Of a stretch of DNA of 64,000 nt, positions 24,094 through 32,206 are shown piece by piece (the stretch's first letter is position 1; each line of letters begins with the position of its first letter). Location of the stretch: the NCBI GenBank assembly GCA_040081715.1, contig JBEBFY010000010.1:78272-142271 (forward strand), in the 5' to 3' direction. Origin of the DNA: CANKJK01 sp040081715 (GTDB lineage: Bacteria > Acidobacteriota > Vicinamibacteria > Vicinamibacterales > UBA2999). Made by a program: the position numbers and the translations under genes. Under the pieces are notes generated by a model. It did not search any database and was not told where the DNA came from. It was given only the letters and a program-made list of their open reading frames with translations.

Positions 24094-24467
24094 TCAGCTT
24101 TTCCAGCGCTGAATCGGGCGGATTGACCATCGCGGTAGCGAACGGTTCTCAAGAACGCAAAGGAATATTAGATTCGCGAGGCTGGGCCGACGAGTCTGTT
24201 GCGCAGTGGAACTGCACTCAGGCCCGAGAGGATGTGTGTCCACGTCTCGACCGAATGGACGACAACCGCAGACTCGAGCGGATAGGCACCCGACCGCATG
24301 CTCCACTGGCAGCACAGGAAGTCATTGGCAGCAGCGACGACCAGGAACGCGGCATAGAAGGCATTGAATTCATCGAGTACGTAGGGTCCCAGTGACAGGG
24401 CGCCGCCTCGATCGCCCCGTTGACCGCGTGTGAGAGCTCGCCTGTCCATTGAAGGGGCATCGAAATG
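24094..24467. other. Gap between the HigBA and Phd/VapC pairs, no convincing gene
   Basis: A minus-strand frame at 24,168-24,449 encodes 93 residues, including VLDEFNAFYAAFLVVAAAND and TWTHILSGLSAVPLRN, with some hydrophobic character, but no family is recognised and start signals are poor. It may be a gene remnant. Nothing else is seen. Confidence 0.4.
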
Positions 24468-24917
24468 TCACTCCTCCGACAGCACTCCTTTCAAGAGCGG
24501 ATGTCGCGACGCCGCGAACGGATTCGCGACGGTCACACCATTCCATGTGAACCCATCCTGCAGGTCCTCCGAGAGGAGCAGCCGGCAGTCTCCCTCAGCG
24601 GCCGCCGCAAGGATCACCGCGTCCCAGATGCTCAGCTTGTGCTGGGCCGAGAGGTCAGCGGCCGTCACCAGGACCGAGTCGGTCGTGTCGATGGTGGCGT
24701 AGGCATCGCGCCACGCCAGGATCGCATCGCGGGCGCGTGTGGCCGGTCGGCGCGCCTTTCCCACGAGTACCCGAAGGAGTTCGCCGAGTACCTGGACCGG
24801 GATGCATACGGAGCCTGGTGGGAGTGCCTGCAGGAGATGGAGGGCCTTGTCTCGCATCAGGGCGCCGTTGGTGCCCTCGGCGTAGGCCAGGATGTTGGTG
24901 TCGAGGGCGACCTTCAC
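24468..24917 (-). CDS. PIN-domain toxin, VapC-like
   Basis: A 149-residue PIN-domain ribonuclease. The acidic residues of the metal site are visible: Asp6 in VALDTNILAY, Glu46 in VQVLGELLRV, Asp99 in HKLSIWDAVILAAA, and the Asp of LLLSEDLQDG. VapC toxins cut tRNA or rRNA to stop growth. The stop codon of the antitoxin overlaps the start by four bases (ATGA), so the pair is a translationally coupled operon. It is a complete gene of normal length. Confidence 0.95.
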   Translation of the reverse strand: MKVALDTNILAYAEGTNGALMRDKALHLLQALPPGSVCIPVQVLGELLRVLVGKARRPATRARDAILAWRDAYATIDTTDSVLVTAADLSAQHKLSIWDAVILAAAAEGDCRLLLSEDLQDGFTWNGVTVANPFAASRHPLLKGVLSEE

Positions 24918-25165
24918 TCAGCGTCCTTGTACAGGTCATCGCGGCTCCATCGGCCGATGTTGACCGGACGCTCTTTGCCGAGGCGCATGAGCAGCGACGC
25001 GCGAACACGGTCCCGGGCCGGGTCGCCTTCTGACACAGGGACAATCCGCGCGACGGCTTTGCCGTGGCTAGTGACGACCACGCTTCGCCCCTCCTTCACG
25101 GACTTGAGCAGCTTCGAGAACCCCCGATTAGCTTCGGCGGCCGAGACGGACTTGTGTGCGGGCAT
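24914..25165 (-). CDS. Phd/YefM-type antitoxin
   Basis: An 83-residue antitoxin with the Phd/YefM fold: KSVSAAEANRGFSKLLKSVK, then EGRSVVVTSHGKAVARIVPV. The N-terminal part binds the promoter DNA and the C-terminal tail wraps the VapC-like toxin. It is the first gene of the operon and is read from a strong promoter that overlaps an ATGTAG/CTACAT inverted repeat immediately upstream, which points to autorepression. Confidence 0.92.
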   Translation of the reverse strand: MPAHKSVSAAEANRGFSKLLKSVKEGRSVVVTSHGKAVARIVPVSEGDPARDRVRASLLMRLGKERPVNIGRWSRDDLYKDAE

Positions 25166-25170
25166 GATTG

Positions 25171-25206
25171 ATGTAGTGATTATACCTACATAGTGGCGCC
25201 TGTCAC
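25171..25206 (-). promoter_or_regulatory. Promoter and operator of the Phd/VapC-like operon
   Basis: On the minus strand a -35 box GTGACA (25,206-25,201) is followed after 16 bases by a perfect -10 TATAAT (25,184-25,179). ATGTAG (25,171-25,176) and CTACAT (25,186-25,191) form a perfect 6-bp inverted repeat around the -10 box, so a bound antitoxin would block transcription. The -35 box overlaps the stop codon of the next gene. Confidence 0.75.
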
Positions 25207-25631
25207 TTCCTGGCCGGAAGCCCCGTGGACTGGTGATTGACCACCTGCCACTGCCCGCCGTTCTTCACCCAGACGCGCGTGAAGATGACGGAGATCGGCG
25301 TGGCTGAATTCTTGATGTGGTAGGTCGACGTGCCCTGCACGGTTGCCGTGTCGCCGTACACGCGGACGCGCGACGGGTCGTTGATGACCTTCTCCATGGC
25401 ACAGGCGCCGACCGACTTGACGAACGCCTCCTTGGTCATCGTGCCGCCGTTGGTGTGTTGAATCAGCGTCAGGTCGTCCGAGAGGATCCGTCCCATGGCG
25501 GGCAGATCGCACGCCTGGTAGGCATCGGTCCAGGACTTCTCAGCCGCGACGATCTCGTCCGTGCCCTTGGACTGACCAAAGCTGGCAGACGCCGAGGCAA
25601 CAAGCAGAACGCCGGCCATCAGAATCTTCAT
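25203..25631 (-). CDS. Secreted SnoaL/DUF4440-like protein
   Basis: A 142-residue protein with a signal peptide (MKILMAGVLLVASASASFGQ). The mature part matches the NTF2-like DUF4440 fold: IVAAEKSWTDAYQACDLPAM, RILSDDLTLIQHTNGGTMTK and DTATVQGTSTYHIKNSATPI, ending with FTRVWVKNGGQWQVVNHQST. These domains form a cone-shaped pocket and often bind small molecules or act as isomerases, but no function is known for this subgroup. ATG 25,631 is preferred over the longer frame since it starts the signal peptide and has a GGAGGGGC site. Confidence 0.85.
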   Translation of the reverse strand: MKILMAGVLLVASASASFGQSKGTDEIVAAEKSWTDAYQACDLPAMGRILSDDLTLIQHTNGGTMTKEAFVKSVGACAMEKVINDPSRVRVYGDTATVQGTSTYHIKNSATPISVIFTRVWVKNGGQWQVVNHQSTGLPARK

Positions 25632-25815
25632 CGCCCCTCCTTCCGGTTCAAAGCGGCCTGGATAGTAGCCCAGAACGCGTGCGCCGCCGGGGACGAGAAA
25701 CCGCCTGACGCCAGGCGGCGGAGCGGCCATAATGACCGCCCGGATGGTCGCGCCCGTAGAAATGCGATTCCGGTGAATCCGGTGGCGACCTGGTGGAAGA
25801 CGAGGTCAATCGACA

Positions 25816-27993
25816 ATGCAGACGCGAATGCTCTACGCGGTCACGGCGGCTCTTGTGGCGGCAGGGATTGCGACAGGACTCTCGGCGCGCCAGACCGCGT
25901 CACAGCCGGCGCTGGACGCCGACGACATCGGGGGCGTGGTTACGAGCGCCAGCGGACCGGAGGCCGGCGTCTGGGTGATCGCCGAGACGTCCGACCTGCC
26001 GACCGGCTTCCGGAGGATCGTCGTCACTGACGACCGGGGACGCTACGTCATCCCCAACCTGCCGAAGGCCAGCTACAGCGTGTGGGTGCGTGGCTATGGC
26101 CTGGTCGACTCTCCAAAGGTACCCGCCTCCCTCGGCCGCACACTGAACCTTGGAGCCACGGTCGCGCCGGATGCACGCACGGCGGCACGAATCTATCCGG
26201 CCAATTACTGGCTCTCGATGGTCACGCTGCCGGCTGCGCGTGAGTTTCCAGGCACGGGCGAGAAGGGGAATGGCATCGGCGAGCAGCTGAAGACGCAGGC
26301 GCACTGGATCGACCTGATGAAGAGCCAGTGCATCCAGTGCCACCAGCTCGGCACCCGGGCCACGCGCGAGATTCCGCTCGCTCTGGGCACGTTCGCCACC
26401 ACGGTCGCTGCCTGGGACCGCCGGGTGCAATCGTCGCAGGCCGCGCCGGTGATGACCAACGGGATGAACACCTTCGGCCGGGCGCGCGGCCTGGGCATGT
26501 TCGCGGACTGGTCGGACCGCATTGCCGCAGGTGAGGTGCCGGCCGCGCCGCCGCGCCCGAAGGGCGTCGAGCGGAACGTCGTGATTTCGCAGTGGGACTG
26601 GGCCGACGAACGGGCGTTCGTCCACGACGTGACGGCCACGGACAAGCGCAACCCCACGGCGAACCCGTACGGCAAGGTGTATGGCAACGACCGCTACAAC
26701 TCGCCGGACCTGATGTCGCTCGATCCGGTCAAGCACATCGCCGAAAAGAAGGTGGTGCTGCCCGTGCGCGACGCGGCGACGCCGTATTCCCAGCCGCAGA
26801 CGCTGCTCGCGCCCTCACCCTACTGGGGCGAGGAGATCATCTGGCGCAACAAGGCCAACATGCACAACCCGCTGATGGACCTGCGCGGCCGCGTGTGGAT
26901 GACGTCCACCACGCGGGCGTCGGCCAACCCGGCGTTCTGCCAGGCGGGGTCGTCGCATCCGTCGGCGAAGGCCTATCCGCTGGCCGCGAGCAATCGTCAG
27001 GCCACGATGTACAACCCGGAGACGGGGCAGGTGGTGGCCATCGACCTGTGCTTCAGCACGCACCATCTGCAATTCGGCCACGACGCGGACAACACGCTCT
27101 GGTTCAGCGGCGGCGGGCAGGTGATCGGCTGGCTGAACTCCCGCAAGTTTGAAGAGACGAAGGACGCGGCCGCATCGCAGGGCTGGTCGCCCTTCATCCT
27201 CGACACCAACGGCAACGGCAAGCGCGACGACTACGTGGAGCCGGACGCGCCGGTGAACCCGGCGAAGGACAAGCGGATCGGCGGCCGCAGCACCGGGTAT
27301 GAGACCGGCTTCGGCCTGGGGCTGTACGGCATCGAGCAGAACGCGGTGGACGGCAGCGTCTGGGGCGCGGTGAGCGCGGTGCCGGGGTTGCTGATCCGCT
27401 ATGACCCGAAGACGAGCCTCTCAGAGGCCTACGAGCCGCCGTTCATCAATGCGAAGGCTCCGGTGAAAGGTTTCACGCCACGCGGTGTGGACCTCGACCG
27501 CAACGGCGTGGTCTGGACGGGCCTGCAGTCCGGTCACCTGGCCAGCTTTGACCGTCGTAAGTGCCGCGTACTGAATGGGTCCACGGCGACTGGCGCGCAC
27601 TGCCCGGAAGGGTGGACGCTGCACCAGACACCGGGCCCGCGTTTCAAGGGCGACACCGAGTGGGGCAGCGCCGACATGCATTACTTCAACTGGGTGGACA
27701 AGTTCGACACGTTCGGCCTCGGCCGCGACACACCGTTTGTCAACGGCACGAACTCGGATTCCCTGGCGGCGCTCCGCAGTGACGGCAGCTTCGTGACCAT
27801 CCGCGTGCCGTATCCCATCGGCTTCTACAGCCGCGGGCTCGACGGCCGGATTGATGACGCCAACGCAGGCTGGAAAGGACGCGGGCTGTGGGCCGCGTAC
27901 AGCAGCCAGGCCCCCTGGCACACCGAGGGTGGGCGCGGCACCACCAGCAAGCTCATGCAGATTCAGCTCCGGCCAGATCCGCTGGCCCGCTGA
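25816..27993 (+). CDS. Exported protein with carboxypeptidase-like domain, one haem-type motif and a lyase-like propeller
   Basis: A 725-residue protein with a signal peptide (residues 1-24, to LSARQ). Residues 36-110 form a carboxypeptidase regulatory-like beta sandwich (GGVVTSASGPEAGVWVIAET, then YVIPNLPKASYSVWVRGYGL). A single haem-binding motif CIQCH lies at residues 172-176. From about 330 onward the sequence has propeller-like repeats with Trp/Asp-rich strands, recalling Vgb-type lyase proteins. Such proteins are common in Acidobacteriota, and their substrates are unknown. It begins the set of exported genes that runs to 37,570, so it may be a redox or binding partner of the VOC and aldolase-like proteins. 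Start at ATG 25,828 is also possible. Confidence 0.8.
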   Translation: MQTRMLYAVTAALVAAGIATGLSARQTASQPALDADDIGGVVTSASGPEAGVWVIAETSDLPTGFRRIVVTDDRGRYVIPNLPKASYSVWVRGYGLVDSPKVPASLGRTLNLGATVAPDARTAARIYPANYWLSMVTLPAAREFPGTGEKGNGIGEQLKTQAHWIDLMKSQCIQCHQLGTRATREIPLALGTFATTVAAWDRRVQSSQAAPVMTNGMNTFGRARGLGMFADWSDRIAAGEVPAAPPRPKGVERNVVISQWDWADERAFVHDVTATDKRNPTANPYGKVYGNDRYNSPDLMSLDPVKHIAEKKVVLPVRDAATPYSQPQTLLAPSPYWGEEIIWRNKANMHNPLMDLRGRVWMTSTTRASANPAFCQAGSSHPSAKAYPLAASNRQATMYNPETGQVVAIDLCFSTHHLQFGHDADNTLWFSGGGQVIGWLNSRKFEETKDAAASQGWSPFILDTNGNGKRDDYVEPDAPVNPAKDKRIGGRSTGYETGFGLGLYGIEQNAVDGSVWGAVSAVPGLLIRYDPKTSLSEAYEPPFINAKAPVKGFTPRGVDLDRNGVVWTGLQSGHLASFDRRKCRVLNGSTATGAHCPEGWTLHQTPGPRFKGDTEWGSADMHYFNWVDKFDTFGLGRDTPFVNGTNSDSLAALRSDGSFVTIRVPYPIGFYSRGLDGRIDDANAGWKGRGLWAAYSSQAPWHTEGGRGTTSKLMQIQLRPDPLAR

Positions 27994-28063
27994 CCGAGCG
28001 CTGCGACAACCGAGTCGAGACGGATCATCAGGCCCGGCGGGTGCCGGCCAGGAGCGAGTCATC

Positions 28064-28588
28064 GTGACCAACTGGATTCTTCGTACTGCCGGAGCCGTGG
28101 CGCTCGTGGCGCTGGGTGCCGGCTTGCAGTCCCTGCGCGCCCAGTCTGCGGGCACCTTCACCGGGTCGTTCCGTCACGTGGGCTTCGTGGTGAAGGACGT
28201 GGATGCCTCCGCCCCGGTGTTTGCCAGGGCGTTCGGCGTGGCGCACACGCCGATTCACGGCATTACGGCGCCGCCCCCACCCAAGGGATATCCAGGCGAC
28301 CCGAAGGCAGGCGTCCGCACCACGGAGATCCGCACGGCCAACAACCTCGAGATTCATCTGCTGGAGCCGACCGGCGGCAAGAGTCCGTGGCGCGACGGGC
28401 TCGAGCGTCACGGCGACGGCACTGTGCAGCACATCTCGTTTGGCGTGACGGACCTGGCCGCGGCCGTCGGCGCGCTCGAAAAGCTCGGCGGCCGACTCAC
28501 AGCCGGCGCGGCCGACAGCTTCTTTGCCTACGTGGAGCTGCCGCAGTTGCCGTTCACGATCGAGCTGGAGAAAGTGCCCGCCCGATAG
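28064..28588 (+). CDS. Exported VOC-family protein 1
   Basis: A 174-residue protein with an N-terminal signal segment (ILRTAGAVALVALGAGLQSL) and one vicinal-oxygen-chelate (glyoxalase/dioxygenase fold) domain. Candidate metal ligands are His in RHVGFVV, Glu in NLEIHLLEP, His in VQHISFGV and Glu in FTIELEKV. VOC enzymes include extradiol dioxygenases, glyoxalases and epimerases. The start is GTG 28,064, with AGGAGCGA upstream; the longer frame from 27,851 overlaps the preceding gene. It is the first of three exported VOC paralogues in 6 kb. Confidence 0.88.
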   Translation: MTNWILRTAGAVALVALGAGLQSLRAQSAGTFTGSFRHVGFVVKDVDASAPVFARAFGVAHTPIHGITAPPPPKGYPGDPKAGVRTTEIRTANNLEIHLLEPTGGKSPWRDGLERHGDGTVQHISFGVTDLAAAVGALEKLGGRLTAGAADSFFAYVELPQLPFTIELEKVPAR

Positions 28589-28631
28589 TTTCCTTCCGCG
28601 TCATGATCCGCGGTTGCGCCTCCGCGGACGC

Positions 28632-28645
28632 GGCACTATAGTGCC
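28632..28645. promoter_or_regulatory. Perfect 14-bp palindrome between two VOC genes
   Basis: GGCACTATAGTGCC at 28,632-28,645 is a perfect inverted repeat in the 130-base gap between the first two VOC genes. It could be a repressor site controlling the second VOC gene and what follows. It is too short and lacks the T-run needed to be a terminator. Confidence 0.5.
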
Positions 28646-28720
28646 CGTCTCTGCCGGATGGGTGCGAGTGTGCGCGGGCACAGTTTGCGACATTTACTGC
28701 CGGCACAACTGGAGGCATTA

Positions 28721-29257
28721 ATGAGGCTTGTGAGCAGCACGGTCCTTGCGGCGGCCACACTGATTCTTGGCTTCACGCTGGGTATGAAGGTGGGGAGCGC
28801 GCAGGCTGGTGGGGATGGTCCGGTCCAGGTCCAGCGCGTCGATCACATCAGCGTGTTCGTCCGCAGCGTGGAGAAGGCAGCCGAGATGCACAAGCTCCTG
28901 CTGGGCACCGAGATGCCGAAGTTCAGCGAGCCGCCGCGGCAGCCGATCTTTCCGCCGGAGTTCAAGGGCGATCGCAACTCCCGGCCGCGCTACGGACACA
29001 TTGCGCTGGCCAATGCCCGGATCGAGCTGATGGAGCCGGTGGGCGGCGAGAGCCGCTGGCGCGAGTTCCTCGCCACGCACGGCCAGGGGATCGAGCACAT
29101 CGGATTCGCGGTGTCCGACGTGAAGGAGGCCACCGCGCGGTTCCTGAAGGCCGGCGGCACGCTCATCATGGGCGGGTGCGACGGCTGCACCGCGCACATC
29201 GACATGCGCGATCAGCTCGGCTACATCGTGGAACTGCAGCCGGCGCCGAAGCCGTAG
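28721..29257 (+). CDS. Exported VOC-family protein 2
   Basis: A 178-residue protein, signal peptide at residues 3-30 (LVSSTVLAAATLILGFTLGM), then a VOC domain. Candidate metal ligands: His in RVDHISVFV, Glu in ARIELMEPVGG, His in IEHIGFAV and Glu in YIVELQPA. It is closely related in pattern to the neighbouring VOC proteins, so the set arose by duplication. A GGAGG site precedes ATG 28,721. It is followed by the HpcH/HpaI-like gene with only 29 bases between, so they are likely co-transcribed. Confidence 0.88.
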   Translation: MRLVSSTVLAAATLILGFTLGMKVGSAQAGGDGPVQVQRVDHISVFVRSVEKAAEMHKLLLGTEMPKFSEPPRQPIFPPEFKGDRNSRPRYGHIALANARIELMEPVGGESRWREFLATHGQGIEHIGFAVSDVKEATARFLKAGGTLIMGGCDGCTAHIDMRDQLGYIVELQPAPKP

Positions 29258-29286
29258 CCCCCGTCGTGAACCCCACATCTCGAGGC

Positions 29287-30273
29287 ATGGCGATCAAGGG
29301 CGCTGCAGCCCTCCTCGCCGCGTTCGTGCTCGGAGCGCCGGCTGGCTTCTTCGACGTCAGTCCACAGGTCCTGGATGCACAGGCTCCGTCCGGCAGGCGC
29401 GTGCGCATCAACCGCGTGATCGAGAAACTGGAGGCCGGCGAGGTGGTCTACGGCCCGCAGATCAGCGGCTTGAGCGTCGGGTCCGCGGAGTTCGCGAACG
29501 ATCTCGCGAGAGCGTCCCACAACATCCAGTACGTCTCGTGGGACATGAAGAACGGCATGTTCGACCTCGCGCGCCTGCAGACGTCACTGCTCGGGTTGCT
29601 CGACCGGGCGGACATTCTCAAGCGGGGCATCCAGCACGGGGTGACGTCGTTTGCACGTGTGCCGCTCCGCCCACACGTGGATCCGAGTTTCGTCGTGGGC
29701 GAAATGCTGGACCTCGGCCTCACCGGGTTCGTATTTCCTGAGATTGACAACCGGCAGCAGGCGGAGGCGGCCATCCGGGCGATGCGGTATCCGCATCGCG
29801 ACGGCTATCAGTCTCCCGCCGGGTACACGGGTGGTCACACCGGCAGTGCGGCCAGGGCGGCGTGGTACTGGGGCGTGTCCGAAGCAGAGTACAAGCGGCG
29901 CGCCGATGTCTGGCCGCTGAACCCGGACGGGGAACTCTTCGCGATGGTGCAGATCGAGACGGTTGAGGCCGTGAAGAACCTGCCGGACATCATCACGACG
30001 CCAGGCCTTGGCGCCATCCTGATTGGTCCGAACACGTTGACGGACTCGATGGGTGAAAAGACGTCGGGATTGGTGACGGGCCCGGCCGGCGCTCCGCCAA
30101 AGGTGGAAGCGGTGATGCAACAGATCGCCGATACGTGCCTTAAGTACAAGGTGCCGTGCGGCATTCCGGTGGCGGGCAACACCGTTGCCGAGGCGCAGGC
30201 GCTCCAGAAGCGGCGCATCGCCCAAGGGTTCCGCATCATGTATCTCACCGGAACGCCCGTCACCTGGCGCTAG
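29287..30273 (+). CDS. Exported HpcH/HpaI-like aldolase 1, catalytic His replaced
   Basis: A 328-residue protein with an N-terminal hydrophobic segment (AIKGAAALLAAFVLGAPAGF), so probably exported. The rest resembles HpcH/HpaI class II aldolases: DLGLTGFVFPEIDNRQQAEA, ELFAMVQIETVEAVKNLPDI and GLGAILIGPNTLTDSMGE. The usual catalytic EH(G/A)P loop reads KNGM here, so the His is replaced by Asn. The Arg is kept (SFARVPL), and the Asp of the GPADL loop is replaced (GPNTL). It may have lost aldolase activity or gained another. An alternative GTG start lies at 29,266. The second copy at 32,207 keeps the His. Confidence 0.85.
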   Translation: MAIKGAAALLAAFVLGAPAGFFDVSPQVLDAQAPSGRRVRINRVIEKLEAGEVVYGPQISGLSVGSAEFANDLARASHNIQYVSWDMKNGMFDLARLQTSLLGLLDRADILKRGIQHGVTSFARVPLRPHVDPSFVVGEMLDLGLTGFVFPEIDNRQQAEAAIRAMRYPHRDGYQSPAGYTGGHTGSAARAAWYWGVSEAEYKRRADVWPLNPDGELFAMVQIETVEAVKNLPDIITTPGLGAILIGPNTLTDSMGEKTSGLVTGPAGAPPKVEAVMQQIADTCLKYKVPCGIPVAGNTVAEAQALQKRRIAQGFRIMYLTGTPVTWR

Positions 30274-30287
30274 CAAGGAGATCCGCT

Positions 30288-31223
30288 GTGCCGACACGAC
30301 TGCTGACGACCGGGGCCATGGGCCTCCTGCTCACCGCGATCATCTGGGGGCAGGACTCCGCCGTTCCCTCGATTCCGGGCGTGGTTGCCGCCGGCACGCC
30401 GATCGAGCTGGTTCAGGAGGGGTTCTCTTTCACTGAGGGACCGGTCGGCACCCAGGACGGCGGCCTTTTCTTCACAGACACGCAGGGAAAGCCGACACGC
30501 ATCTTCCGGATGGAGCCAGGCGGCACCGTGCGTGCCCTCGCCGAGACACAGGGCATGAACGGCCTCGCGGTGGACGCGGCTGGCCAGTTGTTCGGTGCGG
30601 AGATGTACGCCAAGCGCATCGTCCGGCTGGACTCCGCGGGGAACGTCGTGGCCACGGTGACCGCCGGCACACCGGAGCACCCCATCGTGCAGCCGAACGA
30701 CCTGATCGTCGATGCGCGCGGCGGCATCTACTTCACCGACCCCGGCACGTTTGACCCGAAGAGCACCGCGGTGCCCCATGTCTACTACGTGAGGCCAACG
30801 GGCGGACTGCACCTGGTCACCGATCAGATCCCGCTTCCCAACGGCCTGACCCTGACGCCCGACGGCCGCGCGCTGCTGGTCGCCGATACAAAAGGGGAGG
30901 AACTCTCCGCCTTCGACGTACGAGCGGACGGCACCACTGGCCCGCGGCGGGTGTTCGCGCGCCTGACTGGCATTCCGGCCGGGCAGAACAGCGGCGCTGA
31001 TGGCATGACGGTGGACAGCGAGGGCCGCGTGTACGTGACCAGCCGGACCGGCATCCAGGTGCTATCGCCCACTGGCGGGCACCTCGGAACGATCGTGGCA
31101 CCGAGGCCGGCCGCGAACGTGGCGTTCAGCGGCCCTGGCAAGCAGTACCTCTACATCGCGGCGCGCCAGGGCCTGTATCGCATGCGGATGCTCGCACACG
31201 GCGTTGCCCGGCCAGGCAAGTAG
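30288..31223 (+). CDS. Exported SMP-30/gluconolactonase-like protein
   Basis: A 311-residue protein with a signal peptide (LTTGAMGLLLTAIIWGQDSA). The rest is a six-bladed SMP-30/gluconolactonase propeller: Glu in FSFTEGPVGT, Asn/Asp in IVQPNDLIVDARGGIYFTDP, Asn in LPNGLTLTPDGRALLVADTK and Asp in GADGMTVDSEGRVYV are the expected calcium or zinc ligands. Members hydrolyse sugar or aromatic lactones. GTG 30,288 is chosen because AAGGAG lies upstream. It is 14 bases after aldolase-like 1 and thus in the same operon. Confidence 0.92.
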   Translation: MPTRLLTTGAMGLLLTAIIWGQDSAVPSIPGVVAAGTPIELVQEGFSFTEGPVGTQDGGLFFTDTQGKPTRIFRMEPGGTVRALAETQGMNGLAVDAAGQLFGAEMYAKRIVRLDSAGNVVATVTAGTPEHPIVQPNDLIVDARGGIYFTDPGTFDPKSTAVPHVYYVRPTGGLHLVTDQIPLPNGLTLTPDGRALLVADTKGEELSAFDVRADGTTGPRRVFARLTGIPAGQNSGADGMTVDSEGRVYVTSRTGIQVLSPTGGHLGTIVAPRPAANVAFSGPGKQYLYIAARQGLYRMRMLAHGVARPGK

Positions 31224-31237
31224 CCTCAGGAGAATTC

Positions 31238-31444
31238 AATAAGACGCTCACGCACGACCAGACGGGGACAACCAGCACGCCGGGCAACAAGATGCGTGAG
31301 GGTGTGGGCTATTACACCGAGGGCCAGGGCGCGCGTGGCAAGCCGAAGGAGGAAGGCCAGATGACGGAACCCACCCGTCTCGGGTTCCAGTCACAGGTGA
31401 TCGAGACGTACTGGCGTCACCTTCGCATCAAAGTCGAAGACTGA
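31238..31444 (+). pseudogene. 3' remnant of an unrecognised gene
   Basis: An open frame reads NKTLTHDQTGTTSTPGNKMR, then EGVGYYTEGQGARGKPKEEG and ends FQSQVIETYWRHLRIKVED before TGA 31,442-31,444. The composition looks like genuine protein but there is no good start (only an internal ATG at 31,292) and no recognised domain. It is probably the tail of a gene lost by deletion. Confidence 0.4.
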
Positions 31445-31448
31445 CAGG

Positions 31449-32084
31449 TCAGGCAGCCGAGTCGTGGGCTGCCCCGGACAGTCTGAGCCGCCACACCAGA
31501 TCCCAGTTGTAGCCCAGAGACACGACCCCGATGATCAGGCCACCGATGGCCGTCGTCGGATCCAGCCACGACCACTGCTCGTTCAGGAGACGATAGCCAG
31601 CCACGGCGTATCCCCCCACCAGGCCGAGCTGGATGTGACCCGCGCAGGCCCAGTCCGCCCATGTTCGGCGGGTCCTTCCGATCATCCACAGGTACGCACC
31701 GGTGACGCTCGCGATATAGAAGTGCAGCGGGGACACGAGCGGCGCGTACCAGACTGGCGCCACGTAGTCCATCTCCTCCACGATGAGCGTCTTGAGTGCC
31801 ACGGCCAGGACATTGGGCAGCAGGAAGGATGCAGCGTAGCAGGCGGAACGCCGGACCCTCTGATGCCACGCCGAGCTGGCCCTGAAGGCTGGAACAGTGT
31901 CGAGCCGTCTGGCCATGAAGCGGTAGAGCGGAAACGACACCAGCGTCATGGCCGGCATATACACGTACCACTCGAAGAAGCCGACGCTCCGCAGCGTCAG
32001 CAGCAGCGGGGCCAGCCAGTGGCCGAGCGGGTTGGCGAAGTGCACCTCGCCCATCACAATGCGCATCCTCGTCGAGGTGCCCAC
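31449..32084 (-). CDS. Polytopic membrane protein of unknown function
   Basis: A 211-residue protein with about five hydrophobic segments (near residues 22-50, 75-100, 108-135, 150-168 and 175-200), rich in Trp and Tyr. No transporter signature is recognised. It is read from the strand opposite to its neighbours, in the middle of the exported-protein set. The N-terminal Met may be at residue 7 or 11 rather than 1, as the first residues are polar. The protein may be a quinone- or haem-associated subunit, but nothing shows this. Confidence 0.7.
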   Translation of the reverse strand: MGTSTRMRIVMGEVHFANPLGHWLAPLLLTLRSVGFFEWYVYMPAMTLVSFPLYRFMARRLDTVPAFRASSAWHQRVRRSACYAASFLLPNVLAVALKTLIVEEMDYVAPVWYAPLVSPLHFYIASVTGAYLWMIGRTRRTWADWACAGHIQLGLVGGYAVAGYRLLNEQWSWLDPTTAIGGLIIGVVSLGYNWDLVWRLRLSGAAHDSAA

Positions 32085-32206
32085 AAATAGCGATACCGGA
32101 TTTCGCCTAATTGCGAGTGGGCCGGGGGGTGCGGCATAGTGACGTTGCCTTGAAGTTCCCGATACCGTCCTGACCAGCCCTGCCGATGAGGCAACAGGAG
32201 TCCCGC

